From: Tretioscincus oriximinensis
Lineage: Eukaryota; Chordata; Lepidosauria; Squamata; Gymnophthalmidae
Direction: 5' to 3'
DNA: 64,000 nucleotides
Assembly: GCA_022410635.1 (NCBI GenBank)
Contig: JAJVDF010000358.1
Coordinates: forward strand, 1,113,489 to 1,177,488
Both the position numbers and the translations under genes were made by a program. Shown one piece after another: positions 1 through 10,458 of the stretch (its first letter is position 1; the number at the start of each line of letters is the position of its first letter). The notes beneath the pieces are model-generated. The model had not been told where the DNA came from, did not search any database, and worked only from the letters and a program-made list of their open reading frames with translations.

Positions 1-859
1 TGTTTCATTTCATGATCAGTGGTTCAGAACTTATGTCTCTCCTTTGGAGATCATTATCAGAATACATAGGAATGCCATCTCTGAGGACTGTTTTATTCAG
101 CCCCACCATTTGTGCACCAAGAGCAATACAAGACTGACCCTCAGCTAATCCTGGCAGAAGTTGGTAGATCCCGAGGCACAGACAGACGCTTCGACGTTTC
201 TGTGTTTGTGGAATACACTGTTTTCCACAAACACACCAGAGGCTTTGATTGTAACACACTCCTGGAGCGTTACATATCTATTTTCCTGATATTGTCCAGG
301 GGAGCCTGCATTTAGAAGAGCAACTATTTCTTATCTCATATTTATGTGCACAACCCTTGGATTGCTCCATTAGAATTGAACCAGGACAGGTGGTGTTTCC
401 AAAACATACGATACCATGGGTTATCTCAGTATAAGGTGGACAAGGACAGTTGGACTACTACAGAATGACTGCTGAAATTACTATCATGACCAGCCTGAAA
501 GCTGGTCACTTAGGAATGGAAGGTTTCTCATTCTCACTGCTCAGTAGCAGATACTTCCTGTCGGAAATTTGAGGTTGTATAGATCCATCAAAAGGTGGCA
601 CCCTAAAAACTCTTTTTAAATGTCTGCAGCAGCAAATTCTACAACTTAAAGGAGTACTAGCAAGAAGGTCTCATAGCACCTTGGAGACTAGGGGGTCTCG
701 TAGCACTTTAGAGGGCACTTCAGTGAAGGTATAAACCCAAATACAGAAATTATTACAAAAAAAAAATTATCGCATGGCAAAGCCCTGTCCATTCTTTTAT
801 TTCTGGGCTCTGCCCCTATCCTGCCCCTTCGGTCTATATGACTTTTGGCCTCGCCCATC

Positions 860-1010
860 ACTAAGATGGTATCCCAGAACCAGAACAGGAAATGACATCA
901 GTGATGGGCAGGACGCAAGTAGCCATGTGGCCAAAAGGAATAGGGCTGGAAACAAAAGAGTGGGCAGGAGGTGAGGTGCCAGAATGACATCAGGGNAGAG
1001 GGGCGCAAGA
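860..1010. repeat. possible GTGACATCA-containing interspersed repeat
   Basis: Two AATGACATCA motifs lie about 90 bases apart in a GC-richer patch (near 890 and 983). The same motif clusters near 30560-30660, 31650-31745, 42482 and 48305-48360, which suggests remnants of one repeat family. No termini or target duplications were seen, so the call is tentative. The flanking bases 1-860 show no recognisable gene. A minus-strand open frame there, with its stop near base 5, matches nothing I know. Confidence 0.3.
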
Positions 1011-1104
1011 ATATTTGTAATTTGGAATTTCTTCCTNGGATGGAAGGATGATATAGCCTGGAATCTCATGTGTGTGTGTGATTCTCATCTGATTTCCCAA
1101 CACT

Positions 1105-1242
1105 GCTTCTGTGCTATTTGAAAAAAAGATGTCAGCTGCAGGAGACTTGTCTATAAAAGCTCAATGTGGCCTACCCTTTTCTTGTTAATCTCTAAGATGA
1201 TACAAGACCCCTTTGCTAGATTTTCTGGACTTAGATTAACCT
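1105..1242 (+). repeat. hairpin retroposon family, half copy
   Basis: It contains the family's conserved blocks in order: 'gacttgtctataaaagctca', 'cttgttaatctctaag', then the tail 'gattttctggacttagatta' and 'acctagctatttc'. The left inverted arm seen in full copies (44346, 53986) is missing or decayed here. Non-coding. Confidence 0.55.
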
Positions 1243-1366
1243 AGCTATTTCTTTGTAATTAATGGAGTAGGGTATGATTAAATATTTCCTTTTATTTATC
1301 TTTCTGTTTCACTGGATGATGAACATCAGTTGTACTGTTTTGTGAGGGTTATATAGCATTCAGGGA

Positions 1367-1695
1367 CTTGATACATAGAAGAAGAACTTGGTTCTTATAC
1401 CCCACTTTTCTTACCTTTCAAAGGGACTCAAAGCAGCTTACAAAGGTATTTTGCCCAAAGGCTGACATTCTATCTTCCCCACCAGGCTGTGGTGGTTCCC
1501 ATGTGTCTACTTGCAGTCAGTTGCAATTTCTTGCAATTCCTGCTTTCAAATAGCTGGGCTGGCTAGAGCTACAGGCTAGTGGAAGGTGCTGACCCCTCCC
1601 CACGTCCGACACAGGGCTTCGAAACCCCATTTCCCAGATGACAGACGGATTCCTTAGCGACTGAACTATCCATGCCTGCTTTTTCTTGATACATA
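1367..1695 (-). mobile_element. tRNA-derived SINE (family A) with target-site duplication
   Basis: The element proper is 1378-1684, flanked by perfect 11-bp direct repeats CTTGATACATA (1367-1377 and 1685-1695). Read on the minus strand it starts with a tRNA-like head (GCAGGCATGGATAGTTCAGT, resembling a pol III A box), followed by a B-box-like GGTTTCGAAGCC. A body follows, then a 3' tail related to GTAAGC(T/C)GCTTTGAGTC and a short TTC-rich end. The TSD and oligo-TTC end fit LINE-mediated retroposition. Squamate SINEs with this tail type are known, but I do not assign a database name. Confidence 0.85.
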
Positions 1696-1699
1696 TGCT

Positions 1700-3040
1700 T
1701 TTTTGTCACCCTATTTAAAAATGACACAAACTTTCCACCATCATATAATTTAATCCAGGGAAATCTTCCTTTCAGAAAGTCTCATAGGAAAGGCATGGTC
1801 GCCGTATAAACAACTTCCATTCCTGGGAAAGAGGTTTTGGTTAACTGGCTGGGATGCTAATTTTCTAGACCACAGTGGTTGAGCTCAGGCTTAGGCCAAA
1901 CGGTGAAAGAAGAGACAAGGCTCTGCCAGCTATTCAAGTAGGAGGGAAATCCTTGCTTTGTGTGGTGTTTTTCTTTTACCCAACTGACTGACCCATGGAA
2001 GACAAAAATATATATCTGGGATTATGGTGTGACCTCTAGAAGGCCCCTCTATAGTCTTCAATTTATAGTTCTTTAGAATTTCAAGGGAAATTCCAGGGTG
2101 GAGCAGACAACACACTGTCATCCATAGTATTAATAAATGAGGAACTGCCGAAACCAAGGTTCTGAGGTTCTTGGAACTTTGGGCTGGCAATGCTGGCATG
2201 CATTGTTGCCGACGTCGCAGTTTTGGCCTCCAGGAAGACAGGCAGTGGTGGGCTTTCTACAAAGACTTCATTCTAGATTATATCCCAGAATAGGGGTTGT
2301 GCACTAGCATTCGGAAGACAGGCACATAATTCCAGGATACTCTGGAAGAAGGACCAATGTTAAAAAAGGGCATTTTTTTTGTTTCCTATACCTAAATTCA
2401 ATGTTGGCTTTATGTGCTTTGCAAACTTCAAGGTTCTATTACTTACTTCNCTGTCATTCTTAGGAAGAGGTTGTACAACTGCAAGCTACAAAGAGAACCA
2501 GAATTATATAGAATAAGGGTACATTGAAAATGCCTCCATCCTAGGTGCTGGTATAGAAAAGATAAACATTTTAAAAAATGGGTTATCATTGTGCCGCTTG
2601 TCAAGAATGGGCGCTGACTAAAGATACTGATAATCATTACAGTCAGATAATTGTAGGGAAGTGAAAGGCAGTACAATATTTGAACTACTGGAAACACTGC
2701 TGTGGACAATGTTCCCTCTAAGGAAACACAAGTGGAATAAAAGAGGTTCTGCTAACCAGACCAATTCTTCAGTTTCTATCCAGTCTTCTCCTTGAAAGCT
2801 CAGCCCTACTGCTGCTGCTCTGTAACCTTTTGTCAAGACTTTTTCAAAGGAAACAAACAATTCAGCCGAGGGTGGGGTTGAAGAGGAAGGGAAGGGAGAG
2901 GGAAGGGTGCCAGGAACTTCTGGGAAAAAATATGAACCACAGGACTAGCTACCGGTTCACAAGCAGAATCTCATTTGTTCTACTCTGTGATGGGAAACTG
3001 CATATATTAGAGAGAAAACTGACTGAAAATATTTTCGGTT
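1700..3040. other. no recognisable feature
   Basis: AT-rich sequence with no repeat, RNA gene or convincing exon that I can identify. Open frames here are under 110 codons, lack splice context and look random. Confidence 0.5.
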
Positions 3041-3044
3041 TGCA

Positions 3045-3175
3045 TGGAATTAGGGTTATCAGAAAAAAGCAGGACAGGGATCCTGCTTCTTTAATGAGTA
3101 TGTTCCAGACAAAATTTCAGCAGGTGCTGCCAAGCATTATAAGCTGCACCTGATGAAACTTCTTTTTCAGAGTCT
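3045..3175 (+). repeat. interspersed repeat with internal hairpin
   Basis: An imperfect inverted repeat pairs 'tttcagcaggtgc' with 'gctgcacctgatgaaa'. The preceding block 'agaaaaaagcaggacaggga' reappears in reverse complement at about 3725-3755 ('tcctgcttctttctggtag'), so 3690-3840 may hold part of a second, opposite copy. The family is not identified. Confidence 0.45.
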
Positions 3176-3199
3176 TAGTTTACTGGAATTAGCTCATTG

Positions 3200-3545
3200 C
3201 ATTGGTAATGAAAACAGACTGTAGCCCCTCCTCCNCCTTGCTCCCATCCGTTCCTTCACTCACTCACTCACTCATTCACTCACTCACTCACTTACCCACT
3301 TCCTTTCCCTTTCTTTCTTTCTTTCCATTTTCCTTTCCTTTTTCCTTCCTTTCACTCTTTATTTTTCTTCTTTAGCTTCCTTCCATTCCTCCCATCTTTG
3401 ATCCCTTCTTTCCTTTATTCTTCCTTTCCCTTCCAGTACTGGGTCCCAATACTGAATTTCCACTTCTCATATCTTTCCACCCAGAGAACTGTCCATTTTT
3501 ATTTCCCTTTGTTTTCTGTCTTTTAGCCAGTTTCCAACCTAGGGC
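3200..3545 (-). repeat. chimeric repeat: polypyrimidine tract joined to CR1 reverse-transcriptase fragment (copy 1)
   Basis: The right part (about 3425-3545), read on the minus strand, matches the CR1 segment encoding WLKDRKQR...NGQFSGWK found in the CR1 copies at 27240 and 47380. The left part is a C/T-only tract including (CTCA)n and (CTTT)n, opened by 'tgtagcccctcctcc'. The same order of blocks recurs at 29389-29660, so the join is probably a property of the repeat and not local. Confidence 0.65.
3255..3292. repeat. (CTCA)n microsatellite
   Basis: About nine near-perfect CACT/CTCA units inside the polypyrimidine part of the chimeric repeat, followed by CTTT-rich sequence to about 3360. 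Confidence 0.9.
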
Positions 3546-3548
3546 CCT

Positions 3549-3661
3549 GGTCTCTGGAGGCTGTCAAAGTTCCGAGCCTTGTCATTGGTCTCTGGAGGCT
3601 GATAAATTTCCAAGCCCGTCATTTATCTCTGGAGAGTGCCAAATTTCTGAGCCTTGTCATT
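3549..3661. repeat. 38-bp tandem repeat, three units
   Basis: Units start at 3549, 3587 and 3624. Each begins with '(g)gtctctggag' or 'tatctctggag' and ends with 'cgtcatt' or 'tgtcatt'. The third unit is the most diverged. It directly follows the CR1 fragment of the chimeric repeat. Confidence 0.8.
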
Positions 3662-3849
3662 AATTGTTATACCTCTGAACTTTGAACTTTTCCACACACT
3701 ATTTATTATATAGGAAATAGGAGCCCTGTCCTGCTTCTTTCTGGTAGCCGTACTTGGAATCCTATCTCTGAGGGCAGTCTGTTGGAAAAGGGATTTCGAT
3801 ATTTTATCCACTCCTAAATCCATTTTATTTGAATACAAGTGGATAATGT

Positions 3850-6390
3850 CATATTATACACATTCCTATCATTATTTGTTAGTGCAACTGAGATCAAAGA
3901 CATTTACACTGAGAACAAATCTAACAACAACAGCTACTTATCCAGAAAGGTGAAAGGAACCCAAGTTTCTTCCAATAAATAATTCACTATTTACAGAGGT
4001 AACAGGAGCAGTCATTTGCTTGATGGGTACATTTAAGCTGTGTATTACTAAGAAACAATTGCAAATAATAAATGAATTTATCTATATTAATAAACCATGT
4101 TGTGGCGATTGCTCTTCTAAGCAAGTGAGTCAACACAATCAGTGTCCACATGAGTGCATGTGATTGGCCAATTGCCACTGAATCTGCTTTTTTTGGCATG
4201 GCCACCACCCATCACCACATGCTACAACCCGCCAGAGCCCCACTCTACCCAATCGCCGGAGCACCCATGGAGGTACATGCCCGCATTTGCAGGCTTAACA
4301 ACTAGTAACTTCATATCACACATTATGTGGGAAGTGTATCAAACCATGTCCAAGTTTCTTGTTTGTAAATTTAAAAAATAAAAGAACACACAAAACAAAC
4401 AAAGGCTGGGAACCTTTCTGCACTTATTTTTGGTCAGGATTAAGAACTGGCTTATGGAACAAATAAGTCTACTGATGTACTAACATTGGCATTATAAATT
4501 ATGTAAGCATAGAAAAAGTGCATGCCTTCTAATATGGAGTACCTTTTTGGGCAGAGCAGCAAATTGCACCACCAAAATTTCTGCAAAGCAGAGAAGGATT
4601 TTTTTTCAAAACTGAGTATCTCGTGCCAAATTCTCATTCAAGCAAAAATCCTGGCTCCACCCAGAATCTGACCACACTCCACCATTCTGCCCTCCCCCCT
4701 CTCTTTTATTTCCAACCAAGGCTCCACCCACATCCCACCTGTTCCACCCCAGGTACCACTTGTTCAGGAAATGGATTTCAGCAGAAGAAATTATTGTGCA
4801 CAAGGATCCTCTTTTGTACAATCACGCTCAGTGGGAGGATTAACGTACATCTTCTCATTTCTTGTGCATTTTCCGATTATTGCACCAAAGCCGGGAATAA
4901 AACAACAGAGCTTTAGAGGCTATTACAGATCTAGATTGAAACAGGGCATCCTAACTTGGACCAAACTTCTTCTGGTCTGTATTGAGCTGTCTCAATCTTG
5001 GGTGGATTGCCTTGTTCCAGATTGGGTGTTCTGCAATAGATGAGGCAAGTGCAGAAAGAGGCCTAGATGTTTAGGAATACTACTGAAAAGGCATAAACTA
5101 TCTAGTATTGTGCACTTCTTTTTTTGTTCTTAAATAGCACTAGTTTTACGAGATTTTTGGAAGCAAATAGCTTGGGTGTTCTTGCTTGATGACTGAAAAG
5201 TCAAAATCTCCCCTTCCGAGTTCTGTTTCTTTTAACTTTCACTGTTTCAAGTATTCTGGCTGTTGATTCCAACAAATAATTCCAGTAAAACCTAAATCTA
5301 AACAGAGAAATATATTTATATATAGGTCCAAAAAGAAAAGAAGAAAAGCTACAAGGAGTAAAAGGGGCTTCCAACATGTCAAACTAAAAAAAAGGCCCCA
5401 GCAATTTTNCTATGCCCATATAAAGTTAAAAAAGATCTTGTTTATAGTTAAAAAAGAAGAAAAAACCTATCAGGCAGCTCAGCCAAAAAATTACAATAAC
5501 ACTTTCTTTTTAGGCCAGTATCACAGGGTCTTGGCAGCCTTTTGAGCTTCTGGCCTGGAGCAAAATATACCCGATCTAAGCACATATATATATATATTTC
5601 AATGCTTGAAGTAGCACCATTATGTCTCCTCGGTGTGTCCAGACTACTAAGAATAGGAAGAATGTGAACTGGAATTTAGACAAGGACATTTGCAGTTTCC
5701 AGGCTCTCTCCTTCTATCCAAGGCCATAACCTCCAGTCTCCCTCTGGCACAACAAGACTGACTCAGCTCAGCTGGCCATTGGCTGTAACTAACAACCTCC
5801 ACATGCTCAGCACCTAAGCAAATGGTTTGAAGCTTCTGCAAACAAGTGATGAAATATGAAACTTGGGACAGCAACTGTTCTGCTCTGCCTCAGATACAGG
5901 AAACATATCTAAATACATAAAAGAGCTTACAGTGATTGTCTGACCAATCAGAAATGCAGGGACAGTAAAACCTGACTCCTTGCATTACTGACTAGATAGA
6001 TGATCACTGAGTAGCTATGTCCAAAACAGAGGCAGCATCTCCCAGTGCCCATGGAGTTTTGCTGCGAGGCAAAACTCACAGAAGGCCACTACTGCCGCCC
6101 CTGGTTTCACCCCTGGAGCTTCAGCAAACATGCAACCATTGCCACAGAGTGGCAAAGCTCACAGCAGGGTGCTGCCACTGCACCTGATTGGCCAGAGATG
6201 CCACTGCTGCCGCCCTTGGTCAGCCAAAGCTACGCTTCAAGGTAAGAGTGGAAGGCGGTAAGATGGTATGCTAGAGAGCTGCTCTACTGATTTGGAGCTG
6301 GCTCTCAACTAGTACAAAGACAAGATGCAAAGATATACAAGATGGTACAATGGACCAGGTGCCTGTTTTCAACAATAACAAACAGCCAGC
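3850..6390. other. no recognisable feature
   Basis: Unique-looking AT-rich sequence. It contains only short simple stretches such as an (AT)n run near 5583-5600. Open frames near 4623-5043 and 5647-5874 show no protein family signature. Confidence 0.5.
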
Positions 6391-6394
6391 TTCT

Positions 6395-6700
6395 TGTTGC
6401 TTTCCTTAAGCAGAAGTTTTGTTTAAAGTTTTTGGGGTGTCAGTTGTTTTTATGCCTGCTTTCTTCTCTGTTTTTCACGATGACAAAACCTTTTTTTAAA
6501 GCTTGGGTGCCTGGCAGCTTCGTGATGTTGCGGAAACAGCAGTAGCAGCCCAAATGTGAAGAAAGCTAAACTGGTTCTGTTATTGTGCAGGAAGCAGGAC
6601 CTGCTGGGAAATATAATTCAAGCAGCAGACAGACTCTTCAGACCAGCCTGCATGGGGCCTTTTGAGCTACACCTCCAAGCTTGCACCCCTGTTTCCCATG
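6395..6700 (+). repeat. unclassified interspersed repeat R1, copy 1
   Basis: It aligns collinearly with 8655-8960. Shared blocks are 'gcctgctttc...ctgtttttcacgatgaca', 'aaagcttgggtgcctggcagctt', 'gttattgtgcaggaagcag', 'cctgctgggaa' and 'agcctgcatggggcc'. It has no coding capacity and no terminal repeats that I can see. Confidence 0.6.
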
Positions 6701-6979
6701 GGTGAGTCACGTCCATGGAAATATCTATTCGGCTAATAAAAATTTGCCTGGGGGAACCTGTCCATAGGGAACTGAGAGAAATCAATACATATCTGAGTCC
6801 TCAAATAATCCTTTTCCTTTCCTTTTCTGTGCAGTGCCTGCCTTACAACTGTAGAGTCTGCATATCTGAAATCAAATCTAGTCTAAGGGTACATCCACAT
6901 GGCTGCCTTTTGCAGTGCTCTTGTTCAAGCAAACACAGTACAGAACTTACATGGCAGTTGCTGCCAGTCCACATGCTTA

Positions 6980-7045
6980 AATTACACTAGAAGAGTTGGG
7001 AGATAAGAGTCTGACACTCTAACCACTACACCAGACAGCACTTTA
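6980..7045 (-). repeat. SINE family B head fragment
   Basis: 'agagtctgacactctaacca' followed by 'ctacacca' is the reverse complement of the tRNA-like head (TGGTGTAGTGGTTAGAGTG) seen in the fuller copy at 36000-36178. The body is missing. Just upstream, at 6883-6902, lies a 'ctaagggtacatccacatgg' motif shared with other putative element ends. Confidence 0.55.
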
Positions 7046-7249
7046 AAGGGCACTGCACTGCCCTTTAGCAAAATAACAAGGAAATTTTCTCTTCCTTATG
7101 CATTTCATTTTGGGAGCCTACAATCTCCCAGGAAATGGCGTTTCTCTTCTGTCACTGACTGCTGCTCCCCCACTTTACCAGGCAAGTGAATAAACATTTT
7201 TTAAAAGCTCTATTTAAATAGCCCCATGGTTTGAGGCTGCTGGGAGTGT

Positions 7250-8480
7250 GTCTGTCTCTTATCAGAGTCATGACTTCACTAATAGGCTGCTCTTCCTTCT
7301 TCTAATATTCAAAAGCTCTAGAGTTTGCTCTCAGTTCTTACATCCTCCCTGCTTTCACATGCGAACATCAGATGGGCTTTTTAATGGAGAAAGGCAGGTG
7401 CCTGCTCTGAAGTCAGGTCACATCTACTATCTGTAAAACCTGTGGCAACAGGTTTAAACCGAGTGGATTAGTAAATCTACATGAGAAGGTGGTCATGCTG
7501 TTCTGGCAGAAGCAACTGTGATTCTCCGTATTTAGGCCCTAGCAATAAGGTCAGACAGGGTCCATTCTTCCACCTGGATCCAGCATGGCTCTCTCTGACT
7601 GTGTGACTGGCCAGAGGAGGGAATGCTGTAGGATAGGATACCCGGAGGATCTAATTTACAAACTGGTAGCATCTGTTCTGTGGGCATATTCTAATATTTG
7701 GAAGACTTTCTGTCATTGGGCTAATTCGGCTGAGGTTAGTCCTTTCAAGTCCAACCTAGAGCATGTCCTGCTTTTTCTGCAGTGAGGAGCTGCCATGGGT
7801 CTTAGGGCGAGTACAATCAGGAGGCATTTAACCGCTTTAGCTTATGTCCCGGATATAAATGGGGAATGGCCTTTGTCTAAACATAAGCACATATAATTCT
7901 TCATGAGGTAACATCATAGCAGCAGGAAAACCTCATCTGAATGGGTTCACTATCTCGAATTCTCATTGACAGTACTAGCAGTTTGCAGGGACATTTTATG
8001 TCAGGTCTGGATACATGTCAGTTCATGAAGATTCAACTGAATGCTGAATTGGAGAGCTTGGAATAATTTAGTCCAACTTCAAACCAGGCCTCTCTTTGCC
8101 TGATTCAGTTCTTTGGATAGTTTGGAGTTTGCAAGAACCCAAATTGGTTCAACAAGCTCCAAGCTAAATAAACTTTAAATAGAGGCAAAGTAAAACTTGG
8201 GTACAAAGTCACACTTCGCTGAATTTAGTTGTCCAGTTACTTCCTAGCTTGTCTTGCATTTGAACTTTGTCAAAACAGAGGTGTTTGGCCACAGGCTGCA
8301 GCTGAACCAAACTGTTGCCCAGAATTCTCCACTATGTGGAAGATGAAGCTTCAGCCAATGAAGTATCTTTACTTTGGGTGAGAAAGCATCAAGGCTTAGT
8401 ACTAAGCAGCTGTGCAAATTTGGCAGGAAGGCAAGAATGCCATGGCAAAAAATTCAGCTATATTTTGAACTAACTAGTAT
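7250..8480. other. no recognisable feature
   Basis: No repeat or exon recognised. Short open frames only. Confidence 0.4.
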
Positions 8481-8489
8481 GCATCTCCT

Positions 8490-8595
8490 TAGAAAAGAAG
8501 AATCTAGTATTTATACCCCGCTCTCGGTATATAGAAAGGCTTACAAGGTTAATTTTTACCCAAAGGCTTACATCCATCTTCTTACAATTCTCTTC
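8490..8595 (-). repeat. SINE tail fragment
   Basis: 'gtatttataccccgctctcg' and 'ggcttacaagg...cccaaaggcttacat' match, on the minus strand, the 3' tail of SINE family A (compare 1385-1470 and 55405-55490). The tRNA-like head is absent. Confidence 0.55.
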
Positions 8596-8654
8596 TTAAA
8601 TAACAGATACACCAGTGACAGAGCTGTGAAATGTAGTATAGATTGTAGTAAACT

Positions 8655-8960
8655 GCCAACTTACTTCCTGACAGAATTTTTGTTTCCTGTTTTATGGTTT
8701 TAAGTTGTATTACTGCCTGTTTTTCTATGCTGTTTTTTCATGATGACATGTGCTTATTCTAAAAGTTTGGATGCCAAGCAGCTTNATGAAGTAACAGTAG
8801 CATCAACTAAATATGAATAGAGTTGTTACTGTGCTGGCAGCAGAGCCTGCTGGGAAGTGTACTCCGAGAAGTGGGCAGCTTCTTCTGCTAAGCCTGCGTG
8901 GGGCCCTGCCCTGAGGACTACAGCTCCCAGCCTGCACCACAGATAGCTTGGGGAGGGGAG
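8655..8960 (+). repeat. unclassified interspersed repeat R1, copy 2
   Basis: Second copy of the repeat at 6395-6700, in the same orientation 2.2 kb away. It keeps 'tgttttttcatgatgacat', 'agtttggatgcca', 'agcagagcctgctgggaa' and 'agcctgcgtggggccctg'. Divergence by eye is roughly a quarter of positions plus indels, so the copies are old. Confidence 0.6.
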
Positions 8961-9339
8961 GAAGCCTCTTTAGCCAATCTATGCCACAGGAAACATTTTT
9001 CCTCTTACAGGAAGTTGGCTGGGGAGTAGGTTAACTTATGAGAGAGGGTATGTAACACTGCAAAAATCCTGGCTACTGGATAACCTGTCTGTATCCTTCA
9101 GATTATGTCAGATTAGTTGCATCATATCAATTAATTAGTAAATTAATTTGTAAGTAAATTACTCATTCTAAACATTTCTGAAGCAATGGAAAGCTTTCAT
9201 CAAAACACATCCTTATAGCAAGCAACACACACGCATACCCCAAAATGTGCTGCTGCTTTTAGCAAACGTTATTGACATTGTTATATATTTTCAAGAGCAC
9301 TATAGGCTTGGTTACATTCATTCAAATTATCAAGCAATA

Positions 9340-9395
9340 CTCAGCAAAATAAGGTGTAGAATTGTAACTCAGCAAAATAAGGTGTAGAATTGTAA
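9340..9395. repeat. perfect 28-bp tandem duplication
   Basis: The 28-base unit beginning 'ctcagcaaaataaggtgtag' occurs twice without mismatch (9340-9367 and 9368-9395). It is either a very recent duplication or an assembly artefact, since no unit variation exists. Confidence 0.9.
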
Positions 9396-9438
9396 CTCCA
9401 TCAGTCTGCAGTCTTGTGTTCTCATTATATTACACGTC

Positions 9439-9700
9439 TAACTACAAGTCCAAGAATTCTCTGCAAGCGCAGTTTTCTGATGCCATTGGTTCCAAGAGCC
9501 CATGAAAATTTAAGTTTATCCTCAAAGTCTTGCAAGATCTAACACGTTCCCGTTAATAAACAGCCTACAAAGGCTATTGATTGGATATTAGAAAAAGTCC
9601 ACTGTGAAATCTTAAAAATGGAGGTGGCTGGAAAATTCAGGACCATGGGCCTTTTCAGCGAGTGGATTGCTGAATTTTCATGGAAGCATATAGCAGATTC
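9439..9700 (+). repeat. unclassified interspersed repeat R2, copy 1
   Basis: It shares 'aagaattctctg' near the start and 'ggtggctggaaaattcagga', 'ccatgggcctttt' and 'gagtggattgctgaa' at the end with 45300-45560, and, in reverse complement, with 62947-63270. Non-coding, about 260-320 bp. Confidence 0.55.
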
Positions 9701-10025
9701 TACATGATGTTGGTACCATCGCGGTAAAAATTATTTGTGGGGAGGCAATCTTAATCAGGCATCTAAATATTCACAGTGTAGATGCTTGATGCACTTCCAA
9801 GAGGAGACCACTTCATAATCTGGGAGTGACCGCAGACAATATCCCCCATGGATCCATACCCCTTTGATGATAGAAGGTGGTAGGACCCTCTGGGTAATGG
9901 CTTGTGGACTTGTATATCAGGGCTCCTCTCATATTCTTGCTGGTTCCTAACCTTGCAATCAGGTCTCTTCCCCAGAATTTCTTGAAAATTATGTCACTTT
10001 AGAACGTGGGAAAATAGTTATTTAC

Positions 10026-10157
10026 CTTGAACTATGTAGAATAATTCATTGTATACTTCTGGGTGAATTACAGGGCAGGTGAGATTCTGAAGGTAGCATC
10101 TTATGATTTCAGCTAATGTTTGCCCATCAAATGCATCTAGTTCAATTGAAGCCAAAT
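10026..10157 (-). CDS. coding exon, p85-type RhoGAP (BH) domain of a PI3K regulatory subunit-like gene
   Basis: On the minus strand a pyrimidine-rich tract ending in TTCTAG precedes the exon, and AAG|GTAAAT follows it, giving good acceptor and donor sites. The 132-bp exon is open only in the frame that uses two bases to complete a split codon, then 43 codons, then one base (phase 1-1). The peptide includes DAFDGQTLAEIIRCYLQNL and then PVIHPEVYNEL. From memory of the family it aligns without gaps to the p85 BCR-homology segment (pattern S-x-x-L...D...LA...YLxxL..PVI...VY.E), with roughly one third identity. Typical RhoGAPs share YLR.LPEP.IP. In p85 this domain contributes to small-GTPase and PTEN-related interactions next to the SH3 and SH2 modules. 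It is too diverged to be PIK3R1 and could be a long-form PIK3R3-like or other p85 paralogue. Neighbouring exons were not found in the window. Confidence 0.7.
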
Positions 10158-10394
10158 CTAGAAGGACAAAAGAAAACAGAGATTATCTTGGAAAATGCAT
10201 CCTTCAAAATTTGATAGGGAGATATCAAATCCTATCAGAAGTTAACAGATTTTAGTTAACTGTATCATATTATCTGTTAGCAGTTACAATGCTTCTGTGA
10301 AACTGACCAATCTGACAAAGCGGAAATTGAGACCCCCTGAATGGAAGCTATTTCCTATGCCAGATTGCTATGATCAATCCTAGCATATATTAAT

Positions 10395-10458
10395 GATGCT
10401 GGAAAATAAATTAAACTAATAAATTAATAATAAATTAATAAATAAATTAAAACAAATT
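10395..10458. repeat. AT-rich TAAA/TTAA low-complexity tract
   Basis: Runs of 'aataaattaa' with almost no G, ending in a short C run. No other function is visible. The stretch from here to 12195 contains no recognisable gene. It has only a small hairpin-retroposon piece at about 11702-11746 ('caagttagtctcaaagtgct'). Confidence 0.7.

Noticed and set aside
5..280. Minus-strand open frame of about 90 codons, cysteine-rich at its N-terminal side, ending in LIMK*
   Set aside because: No family recognised, no convincing acceptor in phase, and the opposite strand is open as well. It could be a terminal exon but I cannot support it.
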